Source of the DNA: Chara braunii
Lineage: Eukaryota; Streptophyta; Charophyceae; Charales; Characeae
Direction: 5' to 3'
DNA: 26,014 nucleotides
Assembly: GCA_003427395.1 (NCBI GenBank)
Contig: BFEA01000204.1
Location: forward strand, 1,871,997 to 1,898,010
Made by a program: the position numbers and the translations under genes. Within the stretch, counting starts at the first letter, position 1. Every line of letters starts with the position of its first letter. Of this stretch, positions 17,993 through 25,611 are shown in pieces. The notes under the pieces were generated by a model. It was not told the DNA's origin. It was given only the letters and a program-made list of their open reading frames with translations, and ran no database searches.

Positions 17993-18703
17993 ATGTCCGA
18001 ACATCGTGATGGTGAGGGCGCAACTGGTGGAGGTGGTGACCGAAGGGATTGGCGTACATACAGAGAGCCGACCTGTTTCTCTTGTAATGAAGTTGGGCAC
18101 TATGCCAACCAATGCCCTCACCGAGGCAGAAGACAGTATCATGCAGCGAGGCCGTCAACATCAAGTGATTCGCGTCGTTCCAGATCTCCGAGAGGCTATG
18201 ACAAGAGGCAGTACTATTCACCACCAAGGGACCCCGGCGTGCATTCGAAGATTGCCGAACTTGGAAGAAGCATAACCGCTGTTAAGGAGCAACACGACGC
18301 TGAAGTGAGGAGGAAAGAGGAGAGGGCTCAAAGAAAACAGGAGAAGGCCGAAGCCGCTAGACGGGAAGCCGAAGAGCAAGAGAGACGAGAGAAATGGGAA
18401 GTTGAGGAGAAGGCTAGAAAAGCAGCTAAGGCCCTGAAGAAGAGAGAGAAAAAACGAAAAGAAGCTGAGAAGAGAGCGGAGATGAGAAAGGATTTGGGCA
18501 TTCAGATGAGAATGGAGATACAAGAGTTGAGACACGTGATGCGAGATGAAATACGAGATGAATTCATCGAGACTTTCAAAGAAGCCGTGTTACCAGCTTG
18601 TTTACCGACTTTGGAGAAAGGGAAGAGGAAGGTGACTTACCCTTCGGCCAGCAATTCATCCTCATATCACAGTGAGGAAGACAGCGACACGAGTGTCACG
18701 TAG
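17993..18703 (+). pseudogene. PLE ORF1: CCHC zinc knuckle and coiled-coil protein (N-terminal part)
   Basis: 236 codons from ATG. Residues 28-41 form a retroviral-type zinc knuckle C-x2-C-x4-H-x4-C (CFSCNEVGHYANQC) that should bind single-stranded nucleic acid. Residues about 55-80 are Arg/Ser-rich. Residues about 84-195 are an almost unbroken Lys/Arg/Glu coiled coil, likely for oligomerisation. A Ser/Asp/Glu-rich stretch follows. By analogy with Gag and LINE ORF1 proteins it would coat element RNA; that is inference. It ends at a TAG inside the first copy of a 104-bp duplication, and the second copy reads CAG there. The remainder of ORF1 lies in other frames to 19322. The start is well supported: it is the first ATG after the pseudo-LTR, and the zinc knuckle is close to the N terminus. 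Confidence 0.75.
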
Positions 18704-18838
18704 GAGATTACTGAGAAAGCGGGAAAACTATGTAGGTGACTTACCCTTCGGGCAGCAACTCATCCTCAAATCACAGTGAGGAAGACAGCGACACGAGTGT
18801 CACGCAGGAGATTATTGAGAAAGCGGGAAAACTATGTA
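18631..18838 (+). repeat. 104-bp tandem duplication inside ORF1
   Basis: Copies at 18631-18734 and 18735-18838, beginning GGTGACTTACCC, differ at only a few sites, one of which makes the TAG in copy 1. As 104 is not a multiple of three, the duplication also shifts the frame. Confidence 0.97.
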
Positions 18839-19322
18839 TTGCGGAAAAGAGGAAGAGAGGGCCGAAACCAGTTCTTGAAGATAGCCCTCCGACGGAATTA
18901 CCGCCGAAGAGAATGCCGAAGAGGGGAATAGTGAAACCGGTCAAACTTTATGCACAATTGACTCGGTCGAAGGCGAAGCAAATGGGCAAGATGACCGGAC
19001 CAGTGAAAAAGCCATCTCCTGTGAAGACTCCTCTATCACGCCGAAAAATTGTTCAGAAGACCACACCAGTACCGAAGTCTGTGACGAAAGGTACACTTGC
19101 ACGCATGCGCTTCAAAAACAGGGTGATGTTGGAACTGAAGGACATGGATGCGATTGAGCTGCAAAGGAAGGGGTACCGTACGACAAAAAGGTTGATGCGA
19201 TTTTCGATATCGTCGAACGACGGGCCACTATAGCCTTTGGAGATGAAACAGCCGCGATCGAAGAAATCATCCATGTCGAATCTAAAACCTGTGACCAGCC
19301 TGCAGCGGGTTGCGGTCAGTGA
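18735..19322 (+). pseudogene. PLE ORF1, C-terminal part, frame-shifted
   Basis: After the duplication, coding continues in a second frame: a basic, proline-rich stretch (KRKRGPKP, KPVKLYAQLTRSKAKQMG, KKPSPVKT) and then LELKDMDAIELQ. Near 19155-19165 sense moves to a third frame. That frame reads KEGVPYDKKVDAIFDIVERR and GDETAAIEEIIHVE and ends at TGA 19320-19322. The third frame is the frame of the RT. The second frame, if followed instead, meets TAG at 19231 and looks less protein-like beyond 19160. So ORF1 probably had about 430 residues and ran directly toward the EN-RT. The exact site of the second frame change is uncertain. Confidence 0.55.
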
Positions 19323-22196
19323 TGCGACTTTCGTGTATCGCAATTATGGCAACTTTGTAAGTTTTTGACTAGTCTTCGATGCAAGTCGTTTACTGTGAAT
19401 CGTAGGATCGAACGTCTATTGAGAGCGGTTATCCTTTCATTGACTCTGCATAACGAAATCAAATGGATCGGTAAGTTCTTACCTGTTTGGCTAAAATTGT
19501 ACGAGCAGCATGGCTTGGAATTTTTGGAACTATCCCGCTGTGTTTACGTAGCTGTGTCACCGTTCTGTAAGTCCTTCTGTGTAGGCAAGACCACTCGTGA
19601 TGTTAATGTTCGCTGGCGCGAATACATTTATAAGTGTCGTACGCATAACCTTGCACGCTTCCACCGATGGTTGAGCTCGTATGGAATAGGCGATTACATT
19701 CTTATTCCTGTCGATGTTTTAGTAGGGACCGATTTACCTATTTTAAAATACGTGTACATCCGGCAATGGTCCCCTTTCTTAAATACGACAGGTGTCAAAA
19801 ATAGATCGTGTGGCACTAAGAAATGTAAAGTGGGAAGAATGGAACACAAAAAAAGGAATGGGAATAAGGATCCAACCGTTCAAAAGGTGATAAAACCAAT
19901 TCGTTTTCTACGTTCTCAATCTTGTCAATGGGATGTCGATTTTTATGCGTTTTTTAATGATATCTTTTCACATGGGAATCAGCGTACTGCTTTCCATACG
20001 GACGGAGGTAATACTTGGCAACCAAGATGGAAGAAGCTCGTTAAGTCTTTTGGCAATACTAAGCTGCGGTATGATGGAGCCGCTGTGCTGTTTAAAGACT
20101 GTAAATCCTTGATTGAGGCAGGAGGATCTTTTGAGATCGTTTTTGTCTGTAAATGGAAAACCCGCTATGTGTATCTGAAACGGGTTTTGATCGGGATCTT
20201 AAAAAATCCTCGGAAGTTGTCTGCGGTGCATGAATGGAGCATGCGGTCAATGCTTAGGATATACAGTGTTATTAAAGATTTTACTCGGAAGACTACGATA
20301 AAATATTTTAGACGTGTGATCTCTCGATGCTTTAGAGATCGATTTGGTTTAAGTCTTAACGCCCATCTTGTTTTTGGAATAAAGTTCGATGATCGCATCC
20401 GGATATCCGAATTAAGGAAGGTTGTTAATGACTCGCTTATGCAATGTGACTTACCTGTTTGCTTCTTACATAGAGTGCGAAAGAAGATTCGTATCGTTTG
20501 GACGAAAAATCCATCATTATCTGATATTCTGAACAATCAGCGTAGTTTTTCTACACGCGATGTGCTCGTCTGCAATTGTGCAGACTTTTCTCTTCCACGT
20601 TTGGAAGGGCACGTCTCTTTCCGCCTAAGTGAGATGGTAGACATCCACCCTCTGTTATCTAATGCTAAGAACATTCCACGCGCAGTTGTTAACAACCGGA
20701 TTCCTGCACTTCGTGATGAATTGATCCGGGGTTTTCAAAGTTGGTATAATTGCAAGAATGGGCCTCCACCTGTACCTATGGATGCACTCTTCTCTTGTGT
20801 TGTCGACTCAGAATATAATGATGCCTCTTTACCCATGGATGTTGTGTTGCAGTTGAAGCAGCGTTTGAATGGTTTAGTGATTACCGGAATCGACAGAAAT
20901 CCCGGAGAGTCTGTAGTACTATGTCCGACTGTGTACCATAAAGCAATGTTGAACGCATTTGTGTATAACCCCGGATATAGTATTGTGCAGGAATCTGAAA
21001 GAGTTGTTTTGCGAGAAATCCGAGAGGACATGCAGGCAGCAGGTCTACCGAAGTTCATTAAGTGGAGTAATGATGGAGGATTTGGCTCAGCCTATGTCTT
21101 ACCTAAGCAAAAAGATCTGCAGAGATATATACCAATATGTCCCTCTTTTAACGATCCTATGGTAAGGACAGGTAAGGTCATAGTTAAAGGTCTTAATCAC
21201 ATGCTGAACACCCTCCCGAAGCAATGGCATTTTAATCTCAGGTCTGTATCGGATTTGTGTTCTTGTTTGGATTCTGCGAATCGACGTTTCCATAGATTGG
21301 GTACTGGACGTATTATCGAGACACGGTCATTCGATATTAAGGAAATGTTTAGTAGACTGCCGCATGATGATATTCGCCGAGCTATTGACTGGATTGTGTC
21401 TTACCATTTGAGTAAAAATCATCATTTCGTACGTGTTAACACGCGGGGAAAGGGAGCCAGTTTTGGGAATACGACTGGTGGTGATTGCTGGAGAAAATTG
21501 GATTTGCAGGAACTGAAGAAATTTGTGTTTACAGATATGGCACACACGTACTTTTTTGCTACAGGGGTACTGTTGAAACAAAAATTGGGCATCCCTATGG
21601 GGAAGAGCACCAGTCCGCCTTTGGCGCCTTTGGCGTGTATTTTGTGTGCCTATTCTGAGTACACCTTCTTGTGTACCTTAGGGAATTCTGCTAAGATGGT
21701 TTTCGCCACCCGACTGATCGATGATGTAATTCTGGCAGTTTCTCGCAAGAAGGACAATTGTTGTGACAGAATTTGGCGTAGTTTTGATCGTTGTTACCCA
21801 TCAAACCTATTGTTGAAACGGACTGATGATTCTACCGACACTTTCGAATTCTTAGGTTGTGAGATTAGGACCTCGCAAAGTCACCCATACTTCGGCTGCG
21901 TTCAAATTTCCAAGAACGAAGACTGCATTTGGGTCGCGGATCGTTTGAAGATACAAAATGACCAATCTTTTCTCTCATGGGGATGTAAACGTCAAAAGAG
22001 TGCTATCATTGGCAGTTACTTACATCGTATTAACAGAAATACTTCAATCCATTCAGAAATCCCAACAAGGGTTTTAACTCTGCAGCAGGAGCTTGCACTG
22101 AAGGACTTCCCGAAGGAATTTTTCATGCGTGTCTTGAAGCGTTTTTCTGTGCAGCGAGGCGACATCTGGGAATTTACATTTCGATTTTTGTCGTGA
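19323..22196 (+). CDS. PLE endonuclease-reverse transcriptase
   Basis: Copies element RNA into DNA at a nicked target. The frame is open from 19323; numbering here is from the TTG at 19365 (943 residues). Residues 59-140 form a GIY-YIG-like nuclease: CVY (59-61) and CVG (72-74) replace GIY and YIG, Arg83 fits the catalytic Arg, and WSPFLN (135-140) fits the end motif. Lys128 stands where the metal-binding Glu is expected. CNC (403-405) is the CxC linker of N-terminal-EN PLEs. RT motifs: YVLPKQK (577-583); FDIKEMFSRLP (656-666, first catalytic Asp657); GIPMGKSTSPPLA (742-754); RLIDDV (783-788, Asp786/787); FEFLGCEI (827-834); then a thumb-like region. The first in-frame AUG is at residue 159, after the endonuclease, so initiation must be upstream by fusion, recoding, splicing or a non-AUG codon. 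Confidence 0.92.
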   Translation, partial: CDFRVSQLWQLCKFLTSLRCKSFTVNRRIERLLRAVILSLTLHNEIKWIGKFLPVWLKLYEQHGLEFLELSRCVYVAVSPFCKSFCVGKTTRDVNVRWREYIYKCRTHNLARFHRWLSSYGIGDYILIPVDVLVGTDLPILKYVYIRQWSPFLNTTGVKNRSCGTKKCKVGRMEHKKRNGNKDPTVQKVIKPIRFLRSQSCQWDVDFYAFFNDIFSHGNQRTAFHTDGGNTWQPRWKKLVKSFGNTKLRYDGAAVLFKDCKSLIEAGGSFEIVFVCKWKTRYVYLKRVLIGILKNPRKLSAVHEWSMRSMLRIYSVIKDFTRKTTIKYFRRVISRCFRDRFGLSLNAHLVFGIKFDDRIRISELRKVVNDSLMQCDLPVCFLHRVRKKIRIVWTKNPSLSDILNNQRSFSTRDVLVCNCADFSLPRLEGHVSFRLSEMVDIHPLLSNAKNIPRAVVNNRIPALRDELIRGFQSWYNCKNGPPPVPMDALFSCVVDSEYNDASLPMDVVLQLKQRLNGLVITGIDRNPGESVVLCPTVYHKAMLNAFVYNPGYSIVQESERVVLREIREDMQAAGLPKFIKWSNDGGFGSAYVLPKQKDLQRYIPICPSFNDPMVRTGKVIVKGLNHMLNTLPKQWHFNLRSVSDLCSCLDSANRRFHRLGTGRIIETRSFDIKEMFSRLPHDDIRRAIDWIVSYHLSKNHHFVRVNTRGKGASFGNTTGGDCWRKLDLQELKKFVFTDMAHTYFFATGVLLKQKLGIPMGKSTSPPLAPLACILCAYSEYTFLCTLGNSAKMVFATRLIDDVILAVSRKKDNCCDRIWRSFDRCYPSNLLLKRTDDSTDTFEFLGCEIRTSQSHPYFGCVQISKNEDCIWVADRLKIQNDQSFLSWGCKRQKSAIIGSYLHRINRNTSIHSEIPTRVLTLQQELALKDFPKEFFMRVLKRFSVQRGDIWEFTFRFLS

Positions 22197-22400
22197 CTTG
22201 ATGATTTCTTTTGTTTCGTATTTTGTTTGGACAGGGCTTTTCAGACAGGGTTTACGTGATGTTGTAATGTCATTTGGTATGAATAGTGTTTTTCGTCGTT
22301 TTTCTTTGTTTTAGGTCAATGTACTAATGTTTTTTTTGTCTTTTGCAAGATTGTCGCTGGTTCGATCTTTCACTGTTTTTTTTGTCCTAGTCGTTAGTTC

Positions 22401-22578
22401 GGTTCGAACTCGCGACGTGCCAGGAGTAGCCCCGTTAACGAACAGACATGTTTATTTTGTTGCTTGGATAGCCAATGACGGGACTCGGTTTTGCCAATAA
22501 TAGATTTGAACTCGTGACCTACTTGAAGTAGCCCATAACCCCTTTCTTACTGTTCTATCTTGTTGCTTGGATAGCCGA
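22401..22578 (-). repeat. Two diverged ~78-bp repeats with tRNA T-arm/B-box-like motifs
   Basis: Read on the minus strand, each unit starts near GGCTATCCAAGCAACAA and ends in CGAGTTCRAAYC (22503-22578 and 22401-22479). GAGTTCAAATC and GAGTTCGAACC fit the RNA polymerase III B box, and GGTCACGAGTTC resembles plant SINE heads. I could not fold a proper T stem or cloverleaf, so I do not call a tRNA gene. This could be tRNA-related sequence carried in the pseudo-LTR. Confidence 0.5.
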
Positions 22579-22801
22579 TTATGGGCCTTGAAACCATTAC
22601 CTGTTTGATAATGCATTAGTACCGACAATCTTGGATTTGAACATTGGACTTATCACGAGTACTATAGTACCGGTGTTACCGCTAGTTTGTCTAGCCGACG
22701 TTTCCGGAAGCCTCATTTTTAGATGATTGGTGTGGTAGCTATAGGAGTATAAGTATGTAGATGTTTAGTGAGGACGACCTCTCAAGTCTACGACCGGCAC
22801 C

Positions 22802-22827
22802 ACTGCTATTGTCCGGACGATAGTAGT
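22802..22827 (+). other. Wobble-tolerant palindrome in right pseudo-LTR
   Basis: Unchanged copy of the 26-base palindrome at 17670-17695, centred on TCCGGA. Confidence 0.6.
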
Positions 22828-23006
22828 CCACGCTGGCGGAAGTTGGTCTTGGGATTGACGGTGGTTCTTGGGTTGAGGACGGTATGGTGGATACCTGTGT
22901 TGTTATCATTGAATTTTACAGAGTTTTCTTTGTGATTCTACTCACGGAGTTTTCTTTGTGATTGTGACATACTCTGGTTTTTTAAAGTAATGTATTCCTA
23001 TTCCTA

Positions 23007-23560
23007 TACGAAAGCTACCTATGAAAAACTGAAGCAGAACCGAAGCAGAAAAAGAATGACGCTGAAAAACAAATTTTAACGTATTTTTAAATATTTTACC
23101 TAATTTTTATCAACATTTTTATTAAAAACTGACTTAATTAGGACTCACCGCAAAAACAAATTGGCAGCCCTTTGCCTCCCCCCGTGGGGATGGGGTGCGG
23201 GACTAGTGTCCCTCTATCGAGGCCGCCAAGAAAAAGTCTCAACCGAAAAAGGAGAACATAGAGATCTATTTTTATCTAATTTTTAATCATTTTTTTTTTT
23301 TTTTTATAAATAATATTACGCAAAAATAAAATTCTCTAAAATTTTCGGCAGCGCTCCGCCTCCCCCCGTGGGGATGGGGCTCGGGACTAGTGTCCCTCAA
23401 TCCATTGCCCAAAAGGAAACCGCGAAGCAATTTAAACAATTAAAATTGGGAAAATACTATTTTCAATTATTTTTTTTTAATATTTCCCCCTATTTTTTAC
23501 CAATAAAATAAATAAAAATGTCAAAAAATACAAAATTGGAGGTGTTTGTGAGCGCCTTCT
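23007..23560. other. AT-rich DNA right of the PLE
   Basis: Strong A/T bias with T16 at 23290-23305 and no gene. Two GC-rich 40-bp motifs (23174-23213, 23358-23397) interrupt it. Similar in character to 16740-17372. Confidence 0.6.
23174..23397 (+). repeat. Two copies of the GC-rich 40-bp motif, 184 bp apart
   Basis: Copies at 23174-23213 and 23358-23397: GCCTCCCCCCGTGGGGATGG followed by GG, two variable bases and CGGGACTAGTGTCCCT. CCCCGTGGGG and GGGACTAGTGTCCC are adjacent dyads. TTGGCAGC or TTCGGCAGC precedes each copy, as it does left of the PLE. The spacing suggests a satellite-like unit of about 184 bases with AT-rich filler. Confidence 0.85.
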
Positions 23561-23964
23561 AGATTCTGGTTTAAACCACCAGTACCTCCGAGCCTGTTTT
23601 TAAGGACCCTGATTTATAGTGCGCGCCGAAATTTGCCGAGCCTGTGTTCCGCGGAACCTCGGAGTCTTTTTGTGTTTTTTTTTTTTTTTTTGAAACGGTA
23701 TAGTTTCCACTTGTGGCCTTGTCGTCCTCCCGTACGGTCCAACGAACGGACACGTCCATGGGCGGGATCCCTGTGGTTCGTGGCATGTTTGGTGGCCGGA
23801 TTTATTTTTTTTTTGAAATTTTGTGTTTTTTTTTTTTTCAGGCCCCGACCGTCGTGTCGCTTCGCCGGCGACCGGTAGCGTGGAGTGGTGGGGGGTGGAC
23901 GTCGGCACGTTGGCCGATGGAGGGACGCGGGCATTTGCCATCGCTGCCGTCACGTCCCGACCTC

Positions 23965-23968
23965 TGTG

Positions 23969-24021
<53 letters not shown>

Positions 24022-24030
24022 GTGTGTGTG
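23965..24030. repeat. (TG)n microsatellite
   Basis: About 66 bases of TG with two CG interruptions, followed by a second (TG)n tract at 24151-24191. Confidence 0.98.
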
Positions 24031-24150
24031 GGCGTCGATGCACCAGTCTTGAAATGCAAAAAAAAAATCAAAAAAAAAAAGCATCTTTCCATGTTGTAGG
24101 GGAAAATTCATTCTCGATTTGCACCTTTGAAGAGTAGTGCAGCGAGGCCC

Positions 24151-24191
24151 TGTGTGTGTGTGTGTGTGCATGTGTGTGTGTGTGTGTGTGT
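24151..24191. repeat. (TG)n microsatellite
   Basis: About 41 bases of TG with one CA interruption near the middle. Confidence 0.97.
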
Positions 24192-24272
24192 CTTATCAAT
24201 GCCCTGCATTGAGCCAACCGACGTAGTCCATGACGTCGTGTCTTCCCGGCGATTGGCTGTGGAAAGTGCATG

Positions 24273-24277
<5 letters not shown>

Positions 24278-24354
<77 letters not shown>
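24278..24354. repeat. (CT)n microsatellite
   Basis: About 77 bases of CT with two TTT interruptions near 24304-24310. Confidence 0.98.
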
Positions 24355-24356
<2 letters not shown>

Positions 24357-24488
24357 GGCCATGTACCAATCATTTTGTCGTCGTCGTGTATATAAGTTAG
24401 TTGTCGTCGTCATGGATGTCGCCTTCAACTTCGAAACGACAAGTAGACGTTGAATGTGACATCCATCGACGCAACTATCGGTTAGTCT

Positions 24489-24490
<2 letters not shown>

Positions 24491-24525
<35 letters not shown>
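24491..24525. repeat. (CT)n microsatellite
   Basis: 35 bases of uninterrupted CT. Confidence 0.97.
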
Positions 24526-24528
<3 letters not shown>

Positions 24529-24604
24529 GATGATACGATGACCGTCCGTATAGGTGGCATTGTGTGCGTGTTTTTTTTTTTTTTTTTTGTCCCCCGTTTT
24601 GCAC

Positions 24605-25016
24605 TGACCCCCTCCAGCTTCCGACTTATGTGAACGTGGCCGTTCGCTGAAAGCCTGAAACAGCACCTGTCAGTGTCCAACATTTGAGTTTTTTTTTGTT
24701 TTCGATCGGTTTTGTGATGTCGTTATGTGGTTTTTTACTTTTGTTACGTCCGTGTCGTCGCGGATATGTCGGCTGTCATTGTCATACGATTGACAATGGT
24801 GCTTCCCGTTGTGAATTTTTTTTTGTTTTCATAGTTGATTTGTTACTTTTTTTTGGATTTTTTGTTGTTTTATTTTTTGGCGGTTGGTTTCTGTTTTCGT
24901 CGTGTCTTTTTCTTTGTTTGTTGTACATATTTTTTTTTGTTTTTGTTTTTTCACCCCCTCTGGCTTCGAACATCCGCGGACATGGCCGTTCGTGGAAACG
25001 GGTGCTGTAAACTTTG
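24605..25016 (+). repeat. Diverged direct repeat, ~65 bp, 346 bp apart
   Basis: 24605-24670 and 24951-25016 share ACCCCCTC, GGCTTC/AGCTTC, TGGCCGTTCG and GAAA...GCTG/GCAC blocks in order. Both follow T-rich runs. A shorter related piece, CGTTCGTCGAAACGG, follows another T run near 25071. The stretch looks built from repeated 'T-run plus CCGTTCG' units. Confidence 0.6.
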
Positions 25017-25107
25017 GCACTTGTTTTTTTTTTTCTTATAAATTTTGATATTTTTTTTCCCGCCATTCTTCGTTCGTCGAAACGGATCGCACCAGTACTC
25101 CCACCAT

Positions 25108-25108
<1 letters not shown>

Positions 25109-25163
<55 letters not shown>
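25109..25163. repeat. (CT)n microsatellite
   Basis: 55 bases of CT. Complementary (GA)n tracts follow at 25318-25342, 25455-25488 and 25597-25610, so the two strands could pair as a large hairpin. Confidence 0.98.
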
Positions 25164-25166
<3 letters not shown>

Positions 25167-25317
25167 GTTGTCCGTACTTGCGGGGAGAGAGAGAGAGTGG
25201 TGCGCTCCGTCTTCACACGTGCACGGCGCACCTCGCCTTCGTAGCGTTCGGAGTCAGTGCCACGTGTACCGCACACGCAAGACGGAGGGAGAGCTTTTTT
25301 CTCTCGGCCATAGCGTG

Positions 25318-25342
25318 GAGAGAGAGAGAGAGAGAGAGAGAG
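25318..25342. repeat. (GA)n microsatellite
   Basis: 25 bases of GA directly before the first block of 25-bp units. Confidence 0.97.
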
Positions 25343-25348
25343 CATTGC

Positions 25349-25453
25349 GGACGGCGGCTGGCGTCCGCCATACCGCACGGCGGCCACAGCCGCCATAGCG
25401 AGCGGCGGCCATAGGCGCCATAGCGGACGGCGCCTGGAGCCGCCATAGTTGGG

Positions 25454-25490
<37 letters not shown>

Positions 25491-25581
25491 CACAGGCGCC
25501 ATTGCGGACAGCGGGTGGAGTCCGCCATACCGCACGGCGGCCAAAGGCGCCATAGCGAACGGCGGCCATAGGCGCCATAGC
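25349..25581 (+). repeat. Compound minisatellite: 25/26-bp GC-rich units separated by (GA)n
   Basis: Block 1 has units of 26, 25, 25 and 25 bases (25349-25449), then GGGGGG and (GA)n to 25488. Block 2 has units of 26, 25 and 25 bases (25506-25581), then a cut unit, GGGGGG and (GA)n to 25610. Units carry CGGCGGCCATAGGCGCCATA-like cores, and the 26-base unit leads each block, so this is a two-level repeat. Minus-strand frames through it simply translate the repeat (tyrosine-, glycine- and tryptophan-rich). Confidence 0.9.
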
Positions 25582-25611
25582 GCGCCAAGGTCGGGGGGAG
25601 AGAGAGAGAGA

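Larger units (their letters stand above)
17425..23006 (+). mobile_element. Penelope-like retroelement with N-terminal endonuclease (Chlamys/Naiad type)
   Basis: The element has direct pseudo-LTRs (17425-17887 and 22239-23006), an ORF1 with zinc knuckle and coiled coil, and a long EN-RT frame. The order GIY-YIG endonuclease, CxC linker, RT is the permuted arrangement described for the Chlamys and Naiad PLEs; canonical PLEs have the endonuclease at the C terminus. Chlamys elements are known from green algae, spike mosses and slime molds, which fits the host suggested by the rest of the window. The outer ends are not fixed, since PLE insertions are often tandem and truncated. The RT frame is intact while ORF1 is damaged, so this copy is fairly young but probably not autonomous. 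Confidence 0.88.
22239..23006 (+). repeat. Right pseudo-LTR of the PLE
   Basis: It repeats the left pseudo-LTR in two blocks (22239-22293 and 22674-23006). The 380 bases between the blocks are not in the left copy and contain two tRNA-sized repeats (22401-22578). The first block begins 43 bases after the RT stop codon. No poly(A) run or AATAAA ends the element. Confidence 0.88.
23561..24277. other. Poly-T and microsatellite-rich stretch
   Basis: T17 (23675-23691), further T runs near 23807-23840, A runs near 24058-24080, and two (TG)n tracts. Open frames here only translate simple repeats. No gene is supported. Confidence 0.7.

Noticed and set aside
22401-22578. Two tRNA genes on the minus strand
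   Set aside because: B-box-like words are present, but no T stem, acceptor stem or anticodon arm could be paired.
24108-24683. Long minus-strand open frame of 191 codons
   Set aside because: It mainly translates (GA)n and (CA)n repeats and T runs; no protein-like sequence.
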